From contig NZ_CP139089.1 in the NCBI RefSeq assembly GCF_038024855.1, forward strand, positions 1,426,001-1,490,000: DNA of 64,000 nucleotides. The letters run 5' to 3'. The position numbers and the translations under genes are program-made. This DNA is from Methylocella tundrae (lineage in GTDB: Bacteria > Pseudomonadota > Alphaproteobacteria > Rhizobiales > Beijerinckiaceae). The notes beneath the pieces are model-generated. The model did not search any database. It worked only from the letters and a program-made list of their open reading frames with translations, and was not told the DNA's origin. Positions 33,434 to 43,798 of the stretch are shown piece by piece (the first letter of the stretch is position 1; every line of letters begins with the position of its first letter).

Positions 33434-34339
33434 ATGAACATCGTGAAAGCCAACGGCATCGATCTGGCCTGGGATCATTTCGGCCGCGAGGCCGATGCGA
33501 CGATCCTGCTGATCGCCGGGTTGGGCGTTCAGATGATCCGTTGGGCCGTCCCGTTCTGTGAGGAACTGGCGGCATGCGGCTATCGTGTAATCCGCTTCGA
33601 TAACCGCGACGCCGGATGCTCGACGCATTTTGGCCACTGCCCCCCACCAGACTTCAGCGCGTTGGCCGCCGCGCTCATGGCCGGGCGGCGGCCGGAGGTT
33701 CCCTATACCCTTCACGACATGGCTGCCGACGCGATCGGCCTGCTGGATGCCCTCGCCATTGATCGGGCGCATGTTGTCGGCCTGTCGATGGGCGGCATGA
33801 TCGCGCAGATCATGGCGAGCGAGCATCCCAAACGGGTCCTGTCCCTCACCTCGATCATGTCTGGCACCGGCAATCCCGCCCTTCCGCAAGCCGAGCCGGA
33901 CGTCATGGCCATGATGATGCACCCCGCGCCCGATCCGGTCTCGGACGAGGCCGGATTTCTGGCGCACAGCCTCGCCTTCGCGCGCCGCATCGCCGGCCCA
34001 GGCCATCCGGTCGACGAGGCGGCGCATCGTGTCCTTGTTCTGGAGGAGGTCAGGCGCGCCTATGATCCGGGCGGTACCGGACGGCAGATCGCCGCCATGG
34101 CCGTGGCCGGCGATCGTCGCGCGCGACTCGCCACCATCGGCGTGCCGACGCTCGTCATCCATGGAGCCGACGATCCGCTGATCCCTCCGGCCTGCGGTGC
34201 GGATACTGCGACCTCGATCCCGGGCGCCGAACTCATGCTGATCGACGGCATGGGACACCACCTGCCGGCCGCGCTGCATCGCACGGTCGCGGATGCCATC
34301 GACCGTGTGGCGAGAAGGGCACCGCCGAACATCTGGTAA
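33434..34339 (+). CDS. Alpha/beta hydrolase
   Basis: A 301-residue soluble hydrolase. The oxyanion region is LLIAGLGVQMIRW, the nucleophile Ser is in VVGLSMGGMIAQ, the acid is probably Asp in VIHGADDPLIP and the base His in DGMGHHLPAALH. The motif FDNRDAGCSTHF resembles the aclacinomycin-methylesterase/haloperoxidase-like group. Substrate is unknown. GGAGAAAG precedes the start. Confidence 0.9.
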   Translation: MNIVKANGIDLAWDHFGREADATILLIAGLGVQMIRWAVPFCEELAACGYRVIRFDNRDAGCSTHFGHCPPPDFSALAAALMAGRRPEVPYTLHDMAADAIGLLDALAIDRAHVVGLSMGGMIAQIMASEHPKRVLSLTSIMSGTGNPALPQAEPDVMAMMMHPAPDPVSDEAGFLAHSLAFARRIAGPGHPVDEAAHRVLVLEEVRRAYDPGGTGRQIAAMAVAGDRRARLATIGVPTLVIHGADDPLIPPACGADTATSIPGAELMLIDGMGHHLPAALHRTVADAIDRVARRAPPNIW

Positions 34340-34438
34340 CGCACATGGCTCGTGATCGCCGAACACCGCCGCGCCGCTCTATTCCGATCGCGTTTTCATC
34401 GGCCGCTGTCCACTGACATATGCGGCGCATGCATCCGG

Positions 34439-35695
34439 TCACGACACACTTTCAATCCCCATAAACGGCATCGATGCCGGCAAGAGCATCGGCGCACGCT
34501 TTTGGCTGTTCACCCAGGCATCGACCATGTCGGCCCATTCCTGGAGCATGTGCCGGCGTTGCGGATCGTATTCGGCCTTGTTGTAGACGCCGCGTGACGA
34601 GCGCCCGTCCTCATGGGCGAGGCACTTCTCGATCCAGTCGCTGTTGAAGCCCATCTCGTTCAAGAGCGTCGAGCCGGTCCGGCGCAGATCGTGGACCGTG
34701 AACGGCTCCAGCGGCAGCCCCTCCTTCTTCGCCCGCACCACGACGGCCGTGGTCACGCGATTGAAGGTCGCGCGCGACATGGGCGCATCGGCGTCGTAGC
34801 GGGAAGGCAGCAGATAGCGTGAGTTGCCGGCGCAGGTCTTCAGGGCAATCAGGATGTCGAGCGACTGTTGCGACAGATAGACGTTGTGCGCCTTCGACCG
34901 CTTCATGCGCTCCTTCGGAATGGTCCAGACGGCGTTCTCGAAATCGACCTCGTCCCAGACGGCATCGGTCAGTTCGCTCTTGCGCACCATGGTGAGCAGG
35001 ATCAGGCGCAGGCCTAGGCGGATGGTCGGCAGGGTCGGCACGTGCTCGACCTGCTGCAGCATGATCTTGATTTCGGCTGGCGACAGCGCCCGATCCTTCG
35101 GCTGGAAGGTCGCGATCGAGGCTGGCCCGACCTCGTCGGCCGGGTTCGGCACCTTCTCGCCGTGCAGGATCGCGAAGGCGAAGATCTGTTTGACGATGTC
35201 GCGGGCGTGGATAGCGGTCGCCGGCGCGCCGCGCTCTTTCACCTTGGCGCAGAGCTGGCGCAGATCATCCGGCGTCACCTCGGTCAGAAGGCGGTTCTTC
35301 CAGGCAGGGAGAATATCGCGATCGAGGATGGCCTTGCGCATCGAGCGGGTGCTTTCCGCCATGCGCGCTTCCTTGATCCATAAGGCGCTCACCGCGCCGA
35401 AGCTGCGCTCCATGGCCTTGCGCCGCTTGTCGCGCTGTTTCTCGTGCGCGGGGGAAAGTCCCTCCGCCACCAGCTTGCGGGCGGCGATGCAGCGCTCGCG
35501 CGCGTCGGCGAGCGTGACGCCGTCGGCGCCATAGCGCCCGATCGTCAGCGTCTCACGGCGGCCGTTCAGACGGTAGTCGTACCGGAAGGTGATTTGGCCT
35601 GTCGTGGCGACGGAAACATACATACCGTCACGATCGGCCACCTTGTATAATTTATCCTTTGGTTTCAGCCTCTTGATGGCCATGTCAGTGAGCAT
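34439..35695 (-). CDS. Tyrosine recombinase, DUF4102 (P4-type) island integrase
   Basis: A 418-residue integrase that cuts and joins att sites for an integrative element. It has an N-terminal DUF4102 arm-binding domain (LTDMAIKRLKPKDKLYKVADRDGMYV…), a SAM-like core-binding domain, and a catalytic domain with Arg in TMVRKSELTDAVWDEVDF, HDLRRTGSTLLNEMG (His-x-x-Arg) and Tyr in SSRGVYNKAEYDPQR. It appears intact. It sits beside the 3' end of guaA with repeated ACCGTCA motifs between them. Confidence 0.94.
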   Translation of the reverse strand: MLTDMAIKRLKPKDKLYKVADRDGMYVSVATTGQITFRYDYRLNGRRETLTIGRYGADGVTLADARERCIAARKLVAEGLSPAHEKQRDKRRKAMERSFGAVSALWIKEARMAESTRSMRKAILDRDILPAWKNRLLTEVTPDDLRQLCAKVKERGAPATAIHARDIVKQIFAFAILHGEKVPNPADEVGPASIATFQPKDRALSPAEIKIMLQQVEHVPTLPTIRLGLRLILLTMVRKSELTDAVWDEVDFENAVWTIPKERMKRSKAHNVYLSQQSLDILIALKTCAGNSRYLLPSRYDADAPMSRATFNRVTTAVVVRAKKEGLPLEPFTVHDLRRTGSTLLNEMGFNSDWIEKCLAHEDGRSSRGVYNKAEYDPQRRHMLQEWADMVDAWVNSQKRAPMLLPASMPFMGIESVS

Positions 35696-36010
35696 GAGAA
35701 CGGCCTCGTTGACGATCGAAACGCCTTTTTCGAGGTCAATTTTACCGTCAAATTCGATACCGTCAATCGATGAGAATAATCATTACATATCAGTCAATTA
35801 GCCTGCTTTTTAACGGGGCGCTTCGGTTTTTGGCCTGACGGTAGGGCAAAAATCCGGCTGACAGCTAAGAACGCCTACCGTCGCGCACACCGTCAGAGCC
35901 CATCGCTTAACGGCGATAGACTCCGATAGTGAATGCTTGACTTTTTATTTGATTTCAGCTAGTTATGGCGATGTGGTGATAGTTCGCGAAACGCTGCGAA
36001 CCACATCATT
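35696..36010. other. Integrase-guaA intergenic region with repeated ACCGTCA motifs
   Basis: No gene is apparent. ACCGTC(A) occurs at 35744-35750, 35759-35765, 35876-35882 and 35889-35895, and inverted as TGACGGT at 35836-35842. GACGGTAGG (35837-35845) and CCTACCGTC (35874-35882) make a 9-bp inverted repeat. Such clusters next to an integrase look like arm-type binding sites near attR. The segment is AT-richer than its neighbours. Confidence 0.65.
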
Positions 36011-37615
36011 TCATTCCCACTCGATTGTGCCGGGGGGCTTTGAGGTCACGTCATATACGACGCGGTTGACGCCTTTGACTTCGTTGATAATGCGCGTCGC
36101 CGCGCGGCCGAGAAACCCCATGCCGAAGGGATAGAAATCCGCCGTCATGCCGTCGACCGAGGTGACGGCGCGAAGCGCGCAGACGAACTCGTAAGTGCGC
36201 CCATCGCCCATCACGCCGACGGTTTGCACTGGCAGCAGCACGGCAAAAGCCTGCCAGATTTCGTCATAGAGCCCCGCCTTGCGGATCTCGTCGAGATAGA
36301 TGGCGTCAGCCTGACGCAAAATCTCGAGCTTTTCCGGCGTGATCCCGCCGGGACAGCGGATCGCGAGCCCAGGCCCCGGAAACGGATGCCTGCCGACGAA
36401 GGCTTCGGGCAGGCCGAGCTCGCGTCCGAGCTCGCGCACTTCGTCCTTGAACAATTCCCGCAGCGGCTCGACGAGCTTCATGTTCATGCGCTCAGGCAGG
36501 CCGCCGACATTATGGTGAGACTTGATCGTCACCGAGGGGCCGCCGCTGAACGACACGCTCTCGATCACATCCGGATAGAGCGTGCCTTGCGCCAGAAACT
36601 CCGGCGCGCCGCGCCCGTCGGCGGCGATCTTCTTCGCCTCGGCCTCGAAGGCCGAGATGAAAAGGCGCCCGATGATCTTGCGCTTTTCTTCCGGGTCGCG
36701 AATGCCGGTCAGCGCGCCGAGAAAGAGGTCCTGCGCTTCGACATGGACGAGCGGAATATTGTAATGGCCGCGAAAGAGGCTGACGACCTCTTCGGCCTCG
36801 CCCTGCCGCAACAGGCCATGATCGACGAAGACGCAGGTCAAGCGCTCGCCGATCGCCTCATGGATGAGCACCGCGGCGACCGCCGAATCGACGCCGCCGG
36901 AGAGACCGCAGAGCACGCGGCCGGAGCCGACCTGCGCACGGACCGAGGCGATCGCTTCCTGCCGGAACGCGCCCATCGTCCAATCGGCCTTGAGACCTGC
37001 AACCTTATGCACGAAATTGGAAATCAGCTTCGCCCCATCCGGGGTGTGCACGACTTCGAGGTGGAATTGCACGCCGTATAATTTGCGATCCTCGTCGGCG
37101 ATCGCCGCCAGCGGCGCGCTCGGCGATGTCGCGATGGGCGCAAATCCCGCCGGCAATTCGCTCACCGCATCGCCGTGGCTCATCCACACAGGATAGCTCT
37201 TGCCCTCCTGCCAGACGCCATCAAAGAGCGCGCTTGGGCGCAGCACTTCGACCTCCGCGCGGCCAAATTCGCGGCTGTGGCTGTGCCCCGCGACGACCTT
37301 GCCGCCAAGCTGCTGCGCCATGACCTGCTCGCCATAGCAGATGCCGAGGACCGGCACGCCGGCGTCAAAAAGAGAATTTGGCGCACGCGGCGAGTTATCC
37401 TCCAGGACGGAGCTTGGGCCGCCGGACAGGATCACGGCTTTCGGCGCGAGCTCCGCGAATGCCTTCTCCGCCGATTGGAAGGGCGCGATCTCGCAATAGA
37501 CGCCCGCCTCGCGCACGCGGCGCGCGATGAGCTGCGTAACCTGCGAGCCGAAATCGACGATCAGCACTTTGTCGTGGTGGCGAACAATCGTTTCGTGGAG
37601 CTTATCCTGCGCCAT
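36011..37615 (-). CDS. guaA: GMP synthase (glutamine-hydrolysing)
   Basis: Converts XMP to GMP with ATP and glutamine in purine synthesis. The 534-residue product has the class I amidotransferase domain ([21 protein letters not shown], nucleophile Cys in LGICYGEQ, His in [10 protein letters not shown]), the ATP pyrophosphatase loop [14 protein letters not shown], and the C-terminal dimerisation domain ending [15 protein letters not shown]. Full length. Its 3' end is a known integration site for islands, and an integrase gene lies just beyond it. Confidence 0.97.
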   Translation of the reverse strand: MAQDKLHETIVRHHDKVLIVDFGSQVTQLIARRVREAGVYCEIAPFQSAEKAFAELAPKAVILSGGPSSVLEDNSPRAPNSLFDAGVPVLGICYGEQVMAQQLGGKVVAGHSHSREFGRAEVEVLRPSALFDGVWQEGKSYPVWMSHGDAVSELPAGFAPIATSPSAPLAAIADEDRKLYGVQFHLEVVHTPDGAKLISNFVHKVAGLKADWTMGAFRQEAIASVRAQVGSGRVLCGLSGGVDSAVAAVLIHEAIGERLTCVFVDHGLLRQGEAEEVVSLFRGHYNIPLVHVEAQDLFLGALTGIRDPEEKRKIIGRLFISAFEAEAKKIAADGRGAPEFLAQGTLYPDVIESVSFSGGPSVTIKSHHNVGGLPERMNMKLVEPLRELFKDEVRELGRELGLPEAFVGRHPFPGPGLAIRCPGGITPEKLEILRQADAIYLDEIRKAGLYDEIWQAFAVLLPVQTVGVMGDGRTYEFVCALRAVTSVDGMTADFYPFGMGFLGRAATRIINEVKGVNRVVYDVTSKPPGTIEWE

Positions 37616-37767
37616 ACAGCGTCCTCTTGCGGCAAAAAATTCGATTAGGCGATCGAGGCCCAGGGCGCAAGCCGCGCCTCACATGTAATGACAATCGTCG
37701 TTGAAACCATGGCGCTGATGGTCCGTTCAGGTCATGAATGGGAGCTTACGTCGGATCGGAAACAAGA

Positions 37768-39237
37768 ATGACGCGCGGCGCGCAAAAGCAAGGGCCTTCC
37801 ATCGTCTGGTTTCGCGACGACTTGCGCCTCGCCGATAATGAGGCGCTGACGGCGGCCGGCGCAGCACGCGCGCCTCTCCTCTGCGTCTATATTTTTGATG
37901 AAGAAAGCAAGGGCTTTCGGCCTCATGGCGGCGCCTCGCGCTGGTGGCTGCATCATTCTTTGGCGGCGCTTGGCGAGGAGATTTCCGAAAAAGGCGGCCG
38001 CCTCGATCTTTTCCGAGGACGCGCGCAAGACATTCTGCCGGCCCTTGCAGGCGCCGCCAGCGCCAGCGCGGCCTTCTGGACGCGGCGCTATGGCGGCGCC
38101 GAAATCGCGCTCGACACGGTGCTGAAAACGCGATTGATCGCGGCGCGAGTCAAGACACAAAGCTTCAACGGCCAGCTTTTGCACGAACCCTGGGAGGTCA
38201 AGCGCGGCGCGAGGGGCAGCTTCATGGTCTATTCGCCCTATTGGCGCGCCGCCCTCGCTCTGCCCGACGCGGGCGCGCCGCTCGACGCGCCCGAGAAAAT
38301 CCTTGCGTCGCCCTACCCGCGCGGCGCGCCAAAGAGGAAAAGCCTCGACGAGTTCGGGCTGCTTCCCAAAAGGTGCGACTGGGCGGCTGGGCTGCGTGCG
38401 AACTGGAGGCCGGGCGAAAAGGGCGCGCAAAAGCGCCTCGGCGATTTTCTCGCGAACGGCTTGCAGGCTTACGCGAGCGCCCGCGACAGACCGGCGGACG
38501 ACGCCATCTCGCGCCTCTCGCCGCATCTGCGTTTTGGCGAAATCAGCCCGAGGCAGATTTTCGCCGCGGTCCGCGCGGCCGAAGCGGAGCGCCCGGAGCT
38601 TAAGGCTGGCGCGTCGAAGTTTTTGGGCGAACTCGGTTGGCGCGAGTTCAATTATCATGTGCTTTTCAGCCATCCGAATGCCGCGACGACCAATCTGCAG
38701 CGCCGCTTCGACGCCATGCCCTGGCGCGATCCGCCCCTGCGCGAGCTTAAAGCCTGGCGCCGCGGCCAAACCGGCTATCCTCTGGTCGACGCCGGCATGC
38801 GCGAATTATGGACGACCGGCTTCATGCATAATCGCGCGCGCATGGCCGCCGCCTCCTTTCTCGTCAAACACCTTTTGGTCAACTGGCGGATCGGCGAGGA
38901 ATGGTTCTGGGACACGCTCTGCGACGCCGATCCGGCCAATAATCCGATGAACTGGCAATGGGTCGCGGGCTCAGGCGCGGATGCGGCGCCCTATTTCCGG
39001 GTGTTCAATCCAGTGCTGCAAGGCGAGAAATTCGATCCAAGAGGCGATTACGTCCGGCGCTGGATTCCAGAACTCGCCGCATTGCCGGATAAATGGATTC
39101 ATAAGCCGTGGGCGGCGCCGGCAGCGGTTTTGCGGGAGGCAGGTGTTGAATTGGGGAAGACCTATCCGAAGCCGGTCGTGGATCTCGCGGACGGCCGTGA
39201 CCGGGCGCTCAAGGCTTTTGAGGCGGTGCGGCGTTGA
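37768..39237 (+). CDS. phrB: Deoxyribodipyrimidine photolyase
   Basis: A light-driven DNA repair flavoenzyme that splits pyrimidine dimers. The N-terminal antenna-binding domain opens PSIVWFRDDLRLADNEAL. The FAD domain contains LGWREFNYHVLF, RRGQTGYPLVDAGMRELWTTGFMHNRARM and WFWDTLCDADPANNPMNWQWVAGSGADAAPYFRVFNPVLQ, the classic class I CPD photolyase pattern. ATG at 37768 is preferred because it gives the normal short N-terminus; ATG 37738 is in frame too. Confidence 0.93.
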   Translation: MTRGAQKQGPSIVWFRDDLRLADNEALTAAGAARAPLLCVYIFDEESKGFRPHGGASRWWLHHSLAALGEEISEKGGRLDLFRGRAQDILPALAGAASASAAFWTRRYGGAEIALDTVLKTRLIAARVKTQSFNGQLLHEPWEVKRGARGSFMVYSPYWRAALALPDAGAPLDAPEKILASPYPRGAPKRKSLDEFGLLPKRCDWAAGLRANWRPGEKGAQKRLGDFLANGLQAYASARDRPADDAISRLSPHLRFGEISPRQIFAAVRAAEAERPELKAGASKFLGELGWREFNYHVLFSHPNAATTNLQRRFDAMPWRDPPLRELKAWRRGQTGYPLVDAGMRELWTTGFMHNRARMAAASFLVKHLLVNWRIGEEWFWDTLCDADPANNPMNWQWVAGSGADAAPYFRVFNPVLQGEKFDPRGDYVRRWIPELAALPDKWIHKPWAAPAAVLREAGVELGKTYPKPVVDLADGRDRALKAFEAVRR

Positions 39238-39383
39238 GCCGATGACCTATGCTATGCGAGCGGGCGGCAAGGCGGGACCCTGAACCGCCTCCCCCGGCGC
39301 GCTTGCGGGATGGCGCGCAATCTGGCAGCAAGGATGCGCGCGGCGGCAAAGCCCGCGATCCTCCGCATTTCAAGGATGCTCCA

Positions 39384-41114
39384 ATGCCTTCCGGCGCCGA
39401 TTCTTTTGCCACTCCGCAGGCCGCGGCGCTCGAGATTGCCGCGGACGTCCTGCAAGGCGCGCAACAGGCAAGCGCCTGGCCATTCGAGGAAGCCCGCAAG
39501 ATCGTCGAGAGGATCAATGCGTCAGGCAAGTCCGAAGTCCTCTTCGAGACCGGCTATGGTCCGTCGGGCCTGCCCCATATTGGAACATTTGGGGAGGTTG
39601 CGCGAACGACCATGGTTCGCCACGCCTTTCGCTTATTGACCGGGGACAGCGTCAAGACGCGGCTGCTGGCCTTTTCCGACGACATGGACGCGCTCCGCAA
39701 AGTGCCGGACAATGTGCCGAACAAGGAGATGCTCGCGTCGCATCTCGGCGAGCCCCTGACCCGCGTTCCCGATCCTTTCTCCAATGAATATCCGTCCTTC
39801 GGCGCCGCCAATAATGCGCGGCTGCGCGCGTTTCTGGACCGCTTCGGCTTCGACTACGAATTTGCGAGTTCAACGGATTACTATTCATCCGGCCGTTTCG
39901 ACGAGACCCTGCTGCGCATGCTGGCGGTCTATGACGATGTGATGGACATTATCTTGCCGACGCTCGGCCCGGATCGGCGGGCGACCTATTCGCCTTTCCT
40001 GCCAATCAGTCCGCGCAGCGGTAAAGTGCTTCAGGTGCCGATGATCGAACGCGACGTCTCGCGCGGGACCATCGTTTATCTCGATCCGGAAACGAATGAA
40101 AAAGTCGAGACGGAAGTCACCGGCGGGCGCGTAAAATGCCAGTGGAAGGCCGATTGGGCGATGCGCTGGTTCGCGCTCGGCATTGATTATGAGATGGCCG
40201 GCAAGGATTTGATCGAATCCGTCAAGCTTTCGGGGAAAATTTGCCGGGCGCTCGGCGGCCGCCCGCCGGAGGGGTTCAACTATGAATTGTTCCTCGACGA
40301 CAAGGGCCAGAAGATCTCGAAGTCGAAGGGCAATGGCCTCACCATCGAGGAGTGGCTGACCTATGCAAGCCCCGAGAGCCTGTCGCTTTTCATGTATCAA
40401 AAGCCGACGGCGGCGAAGCGCCTCTATTTCGACGTCATTCCGCGCGCGGTCGATGATTATCTGAGCTTTCTTGACGCCTATCCGCGCCAGGCGCTGAAGG
40501 AGCGTCTTGGCAATCCCGTCTGGCACATTCATTCGGGCGAGCCGCCCGCTCCAGAAGCGCTCGGCAAGGATCACGGCGCGACGATCACCTTCGGCATGCT
40601 TTTGAATCTCGCCGCCGTGGCGAACAGCGAAGACCCCAACGTGCTGTGGGGATTTTTGCGCCGCTATGCGCCCGGCGCCTCGCCCGAAAACCATCCGCGC
40701 CTCGACAGGCTCGTCGCTTATGCGGTGCGCTATTTCCGGGATTTCGTACGCCCCGCGAAGAATTACCGCGCGCCCGACGATGTCGAGCGGGACGCGCTCG
40801 CCAAACTCGCGGACATGCTTGCGGCGCTGCCAAAGGATGCGAGCGCGGAAGCGATCCAGACCGCCCTTTACGATGTGGCGCGGGCCATTCCGCGCTATCA
40901 GGATCTCAAGGCCAAGGGCGCGACGCCGGAACGCCCTGGCGTCTCGAATGATTTTTTCAACATGCTCTACGCCATCCTGCTCGGCGAAAGCCGCGGCCCG
41001 CGCTTTGGCTCATTCGTCGCCCTCTACGGCGTCGACGAAACGCGCAAATTGCTCGCGGATGCGCTGAATGGCGCCCTCATGCAGCAGCACGCCGACTTTG
41101 TGGCGCAAAGATAA
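39384..41114 (+). CDS. lysK: Class I lysyl-tRNA synthetase
   Basis: Charges tRNA-Lys using the class I fold found in archaea, spirochaetes and many Alphaproteobacteria. The 576-residue product has the HIGH-type motif [12 protein letters not shown], the KMSKS-type motif [12 protein letters not shown] and a C-terminal helical anticodon-binding part. ATG at 39384 has AAGGA 7 nt upstream; the long upstream frame is not translated in my reading. Confidence 0.95.
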   Translation: MPSGADSFATPQAAALEIAADVLQGAQQASAWPFEEARKIVERINASGKSEVLFETGYGPSGLPHIGTFGEVARTTMVRHAFRLLTGDSVKTRLLAFSDDMDALRKVPDNVPNKEMLASHLGEPLTRVPDPFSNEYPSFGAANNARLRAFLDRFGFDYEFASSTDYYSSGRFDETLLRMLAVYDDVMDIILPTLGPDRRATYSPFLPISPRSGKVLQVPMIERDVSRGTIVYLDPETNEKVETEVTGGRVKCQWKADWAMRWFALGIDYEMAGKDLIESVKLSGKICRALGGRPPEGFNYELFLDDKGQKISKSKGNGLTIEEWLTYASPESLSLFMYQKPTAAKRLYFDVIPRAVDDYLSFLDAYPRQALKERLGNPVWHIHSGEPPAPEALGKDHGATITFGMLLNLAAVANSEDPNVLWGFLRRYAPGASPENHPRLDRLVAYAVRYFRDFVRPAKNYRAPDDVERDALAKLADMLAALPKDASAEAIQTALYDVARAIPRYQDLKAKGATPERPGVSNDFFNMLYAILLGESRGPRFGSFVALYGVDETRKLLADALNGALMQQHADFVAQR

Positions 41115-41178
41115 AGCATTCCCGGGCGCGCGGCCGATTCTCTTGCGGGCGCAGCCCTGCGCAGACGAAAGTTCAGAC

Positions 41179-41535
41179 ATGGAACTGATTTATAAGATCG
41201 CGCCAGCGGCGCTATGGCGTCAGGCTCAGGACAGAGGCCGTTTCGACGGCGCGCCTGTCGACCTCGAAGATGGCTTCATTCACTTCTCGACCGCCGAGCA
41301 GGCCGAGGAAACCGCTTTGAAACATTTTGGCGGGCGCTTCGACCTCGTGCTGATCGCGGTCGACGCCAAGCGGCTCGGCGACGGACTGCGCTTCGAGCCC
41401 TCGCGCGGAGGCGCCCTCTTCCCCCATCTTTACGCGCCGTTGCCGCTCGACGCCGTGGTCTCGGTCAAGGCGCTACCGCCCCGCCCCGGCGGAGGCCACG
41501 ACTTTTCCGGCCTGCTCGAAAAGCCGGTGCGCTGA
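41179..41535 (+). CDS. DUF952 family protein
   Basis: A 118-residue protein matching DUF952: LIYKIAPAALWRQAQDRGRFDGAPVDLEDGFIHFSTAEQAEETALKHFGG, then RFEPSRGGALFPHLYAPLPLDAV. The family has an ADP-ribosyl-transferase-like fold with no firm function. It follows lysK by 64 nt on the same strand. Confidence 0.88.
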   Translation: MELIYKIAPAALWRQAQDRGRFDGAPVDLEDGFIHFSTAEQAEETALKHFGGRFDLVLIAVDAKRLGDGLRFEPSRGGALFPHLYAPLPLDAVVSVKALPPRPGGGHDFSGLLEKPVR

Positions 41536-41659
41536 GGGAGCTTGAAAGACGCGTCTTTCCGCATGAGGGCGCTTTGAACCCGGAAATCATCTTTCGAGAC
41601 GGCCTCTCAAGCCTCCTCAACGCGCTTTCGTGTATCAAAGCTGCGTCCTTTCCGCAAAG

Positions 41660-42367
41660 TCACGACGCGGCTTTGAGCCCGTAGGCGAGAATCGGCGCCG
41701 CCAGCACGTTGACGAGCCCCGCCAGCACCATCACCAGCCCTGCGATCGATCCTTCTTCCTGTCCGATCTCGCGTGCTTTGGCGGTTCCGGCGGCATGGGC
41801 GCCCATGCCCAACAGCGCCCCGCGCGCAAGACTGGAGCGCAGCGGCAGCCAGTTCAGCATCAATTCGCCGAGAGCCGCGCCGCATATGCCGGTCAGGAGG
41901 ACGAATACGGTCGTCAAATCCGGCGAGCCGCCTATGTCCCCCGCGACCGCCATGGCGAACGGCGTGCTCATGGAGCGGGGAAGCAGGCTAAGGCGCAAGA
42001 GATCCGAAAGGCCGAGCGCGCTCGCCATCGCCCAGGCGGTGGCCATCGCCGTGCCGCTGCCGATGATGACGCCAATGACGAGAACGGGCCAGTGGCGGGC
42101 GATCACATGCCGCTGTTCATAAATCGGGATGGCGAAGGCGACAGTCGCGGGTCCGAGCATCATAACGATCCAGTGGGTGCCGCGAATATAATCGCCATAG
42201 CCGGTATGGAGCGCCAGCGCGAGGATCAGTAAAACCGCCGGCGTCACGACGAGCGGCGACAGCCACCAGCGCGGCCAACGCCGATAGATGGCGCGGGCGC
42301 AAAGATAGAAGCCGACCGTCGCTAACGACCAGAAAGCCGCAAGGGCAAGTGAATGAATAGGCCACAT
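41660..42367 (-). CDS. lrgB: LrgB-family membrane protein
   Basis: A 235-residue inner-membrane protein with several hydrophobic spans and the family signature SLLPRSMSTPFAMAVAGDIGGSPDLTTVFVLLTGICGA. LrgB works with the holin-like LrgA in control of autolysis or in export of small organic acids. It lies 24 nt downstream of lrgA and is surely co-transcribed with it. Confidence 0.93.
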   Translation of the reverse strand: MWPIHSLALAAFWSLATVGFYLCARAIYRRWPRWWLSPLVVTPAVLLILALALHTGYGDYIRGTHWIVMMLGPATVAFAIPIYEQRHVIARHWPVLVIGVIIGSGTAMATAWAMASALGLSDLLRLSLLPRSMSTPFAMAVAGDIGGSPDLTTVFVLLTGICGAALGELMLNWLPLRSSLARGALLGMGAHAAGTAKAREIGQEEGSIAGLVMVLAGLVNVLAAPILAYGLKAAS

Positions 42368-42391
42368 GGTGAAAGCCGCCTTGCTGACGCC

Positions 42392-42799
42392 CTATTCGGC
42401 GACGCGCCGCATCGTCCAGCGCGCGCACATCTCGACGGTGAGGGCGGTCGCCGCCATCACGCACAAAGTGCCAGTTAAGATCACGATCAACAGCTTCAGG
42501 CCGAGAACGCCAAGGAATTCGGAATGGTCGAGCAGAGCCATCACGGCCGGCACAAAAAACAGCAGCATTTCGGCAAGCAGCCATTCGGCGCCGCGACGGA
42601 CGCTGCAAATGTTCATGCGGCGCGTCAGCAGCAAAGCCAGCACGGCCGCCATGCCGACGACGCCGCCCGGCACTGGCAGATGCACGAGCTGAACGGTTGC
42701 CTGCCCCAAGGCCCAGAATGCCATCAGAACGCCAAGCTGCAAAAGCCGGCTGCGATGAAATGCATATCGGATGCGAATAAAAGCCTTGCGCAAATGCAT
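42392..42799 (-). CDS. lrgA: LrgA/CidA-family holin-like membrane protein
   Basis: A 135-residue membrane protein with about four hydrophobic spans and the family core LGQATVQLVHLPVPGGVVGMAAVLALLL…EWLLAEMLLFFVPAVMALLDH. It pairs with LrgB downstream. A LysR-type regulator is divergent, as in cidABR loci. Confidence 0.93.
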   Translation of the reverse strand: MHLRKAFIRIRYAFHRSRLLQLGVLMAFWALGQATVQLVHLPVPGGVVGMAAVLALLLTRRMNICSVRRGAEWLLAEMLLFFVPAVMALLDHSEFLGVLGLKLLIVILTGTLCVMAATALTVEMCARWTMRRVAE

Positions 42800-42850
42800 G
42801 ACTGGATCTCCAAATCAAAGCCAGTTTACATTGCACTGCATCATAACGAA

Positions 42851-42876
42851 AATGAATTAGTCGCATGACATTCATT
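42851..42876. promoter_or_regulatory. Inverted repeat AATGAAT-N12-ATTCATT in the lrgA/lysR gap
   Basis: A perfect 7-bp inverted repeat with a 12-nt spacer, lying 17 bp before the LysR-type start in the 93-nt divergent gap. It has the dyad form expected for a LysR-family recognition site controlling both genes. Confidence 0.55.
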
Positions 42877-42892
42877 CTGAAATGGAATTCGT

Positions 42893-43786
42893 ATGGAGCT
42901 TAGGACCTTGCGCGCCTTTGTCGAAGTCGTTCGCCAGGGCGGTTTTTCCGCGGCGGCCAAGGCCTTGAACGCCACGCAGCCGACGATCAGCAAAGCGGTG
43001 AAGCAGATCGAAGACGAGCTCGGCGTCGCAGTGCTGGACCGCATCGGCCATCGCAGCGAGATCACGGCGGCCGGGGAAATTGTCTATCGCCGCGCCCTCG
43101 CCATGCTCGCCCTGCGCGACGATTTGATGGCGGAACTCGATGAATTGCGCGGCCTGAAGCGCGGCGTGCTGCGGCTCGGGCTTCCGCCCGTCGGAAGCAG
43201 CCTTTTGTTCGCGCCCCTCTTTGCGATCTACCGCAAGCGATATCCCGGCATCGACATCCGCCTCATCGAGCAGGGCAGCAAACGCCTCGAAGAACTTTTG
43301 GCCACGGGCGAGGTCGAACTTGCCGCCTCCCTGCTCCCCGTATCGGAGGACCTCGACTGGCAGGACGTGCGGCGGGAGCCGCTGATGGCGCTTCTGCCCG
43401 ACGGCCACGCCGGCGCCGGCCGTGACACGATTGATCTCGTCAGCCTGAAGGCCTCGCCTTTCATCCTTTTTGAGACCGGCTTCGCCCTCAATCAGGTCAT
43501 CCTCGACGCCTGCGGGCGGCATGGATTTGCGCCGAAAGTGGCCGCCCGCAGCGCCCAGATCGACTTCATCATCGAGCTTGTCGCAGCGGGTCTTGGCGTC
43601 GCTTTCCTGCCGCGGCTCATCGCCGAACAGCGCACGACGTCGCCGGTCCATCGCATCCTGCTCGATGAGCCGGGAACGGACTGGCGCATGGCGCTGGCAT
43701 GGCGGCGCGGAAGCTTTCTTTCGCCCGCCGCGCGCGCGTGGCTCGCATTGGCGCGCGAAGCAAAAGGCGAGGCTCCGCCGATCTGA
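42893..43786 (+). CDS. LysR-family regulator, CidR-like
   Basis: A 297-residue regulator with the N-terminal winged HTH (MELRTLRAFVEVVRQGGFSAAAKALNATQPTISKAVKQIEDELGV) and a periplasmic-binding-like effector domain (FILFETGFALNQVILDACGRHGF). Divergent from lrgAB, it is the likely activator of that operon in response to a small carboxylate, as CidR is; the effector here is inferred. Confidence 0.92.
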   Translation: MELRTLRAFVEVVRQGGFSAAAKALNATQPTISKAVKQIEDELGVAVLDRIGHRSEITAAGEIVYRRALAMLALRDDLMAELDELRGLKRGVLRLGLPPVGSSLLFAPLFAIYRKRYPGIDIRLIEQGSKRLEELLATGEVELAASLLPVSEDLDWQDVRREPLMALLPDGHAGAGRDTIDLVSLKASPFILFETGFALNQVILDACGRHGFAPKVAARSAQIDFIIELVAAGLGVAFLPRLIAEQRTTSPVHRILLDEPGTDWRMALAWRRGSFLSPAARAWLALAREAKGEAPPI

Positions 43787-43798
43787 CCCGCGGCGAAC

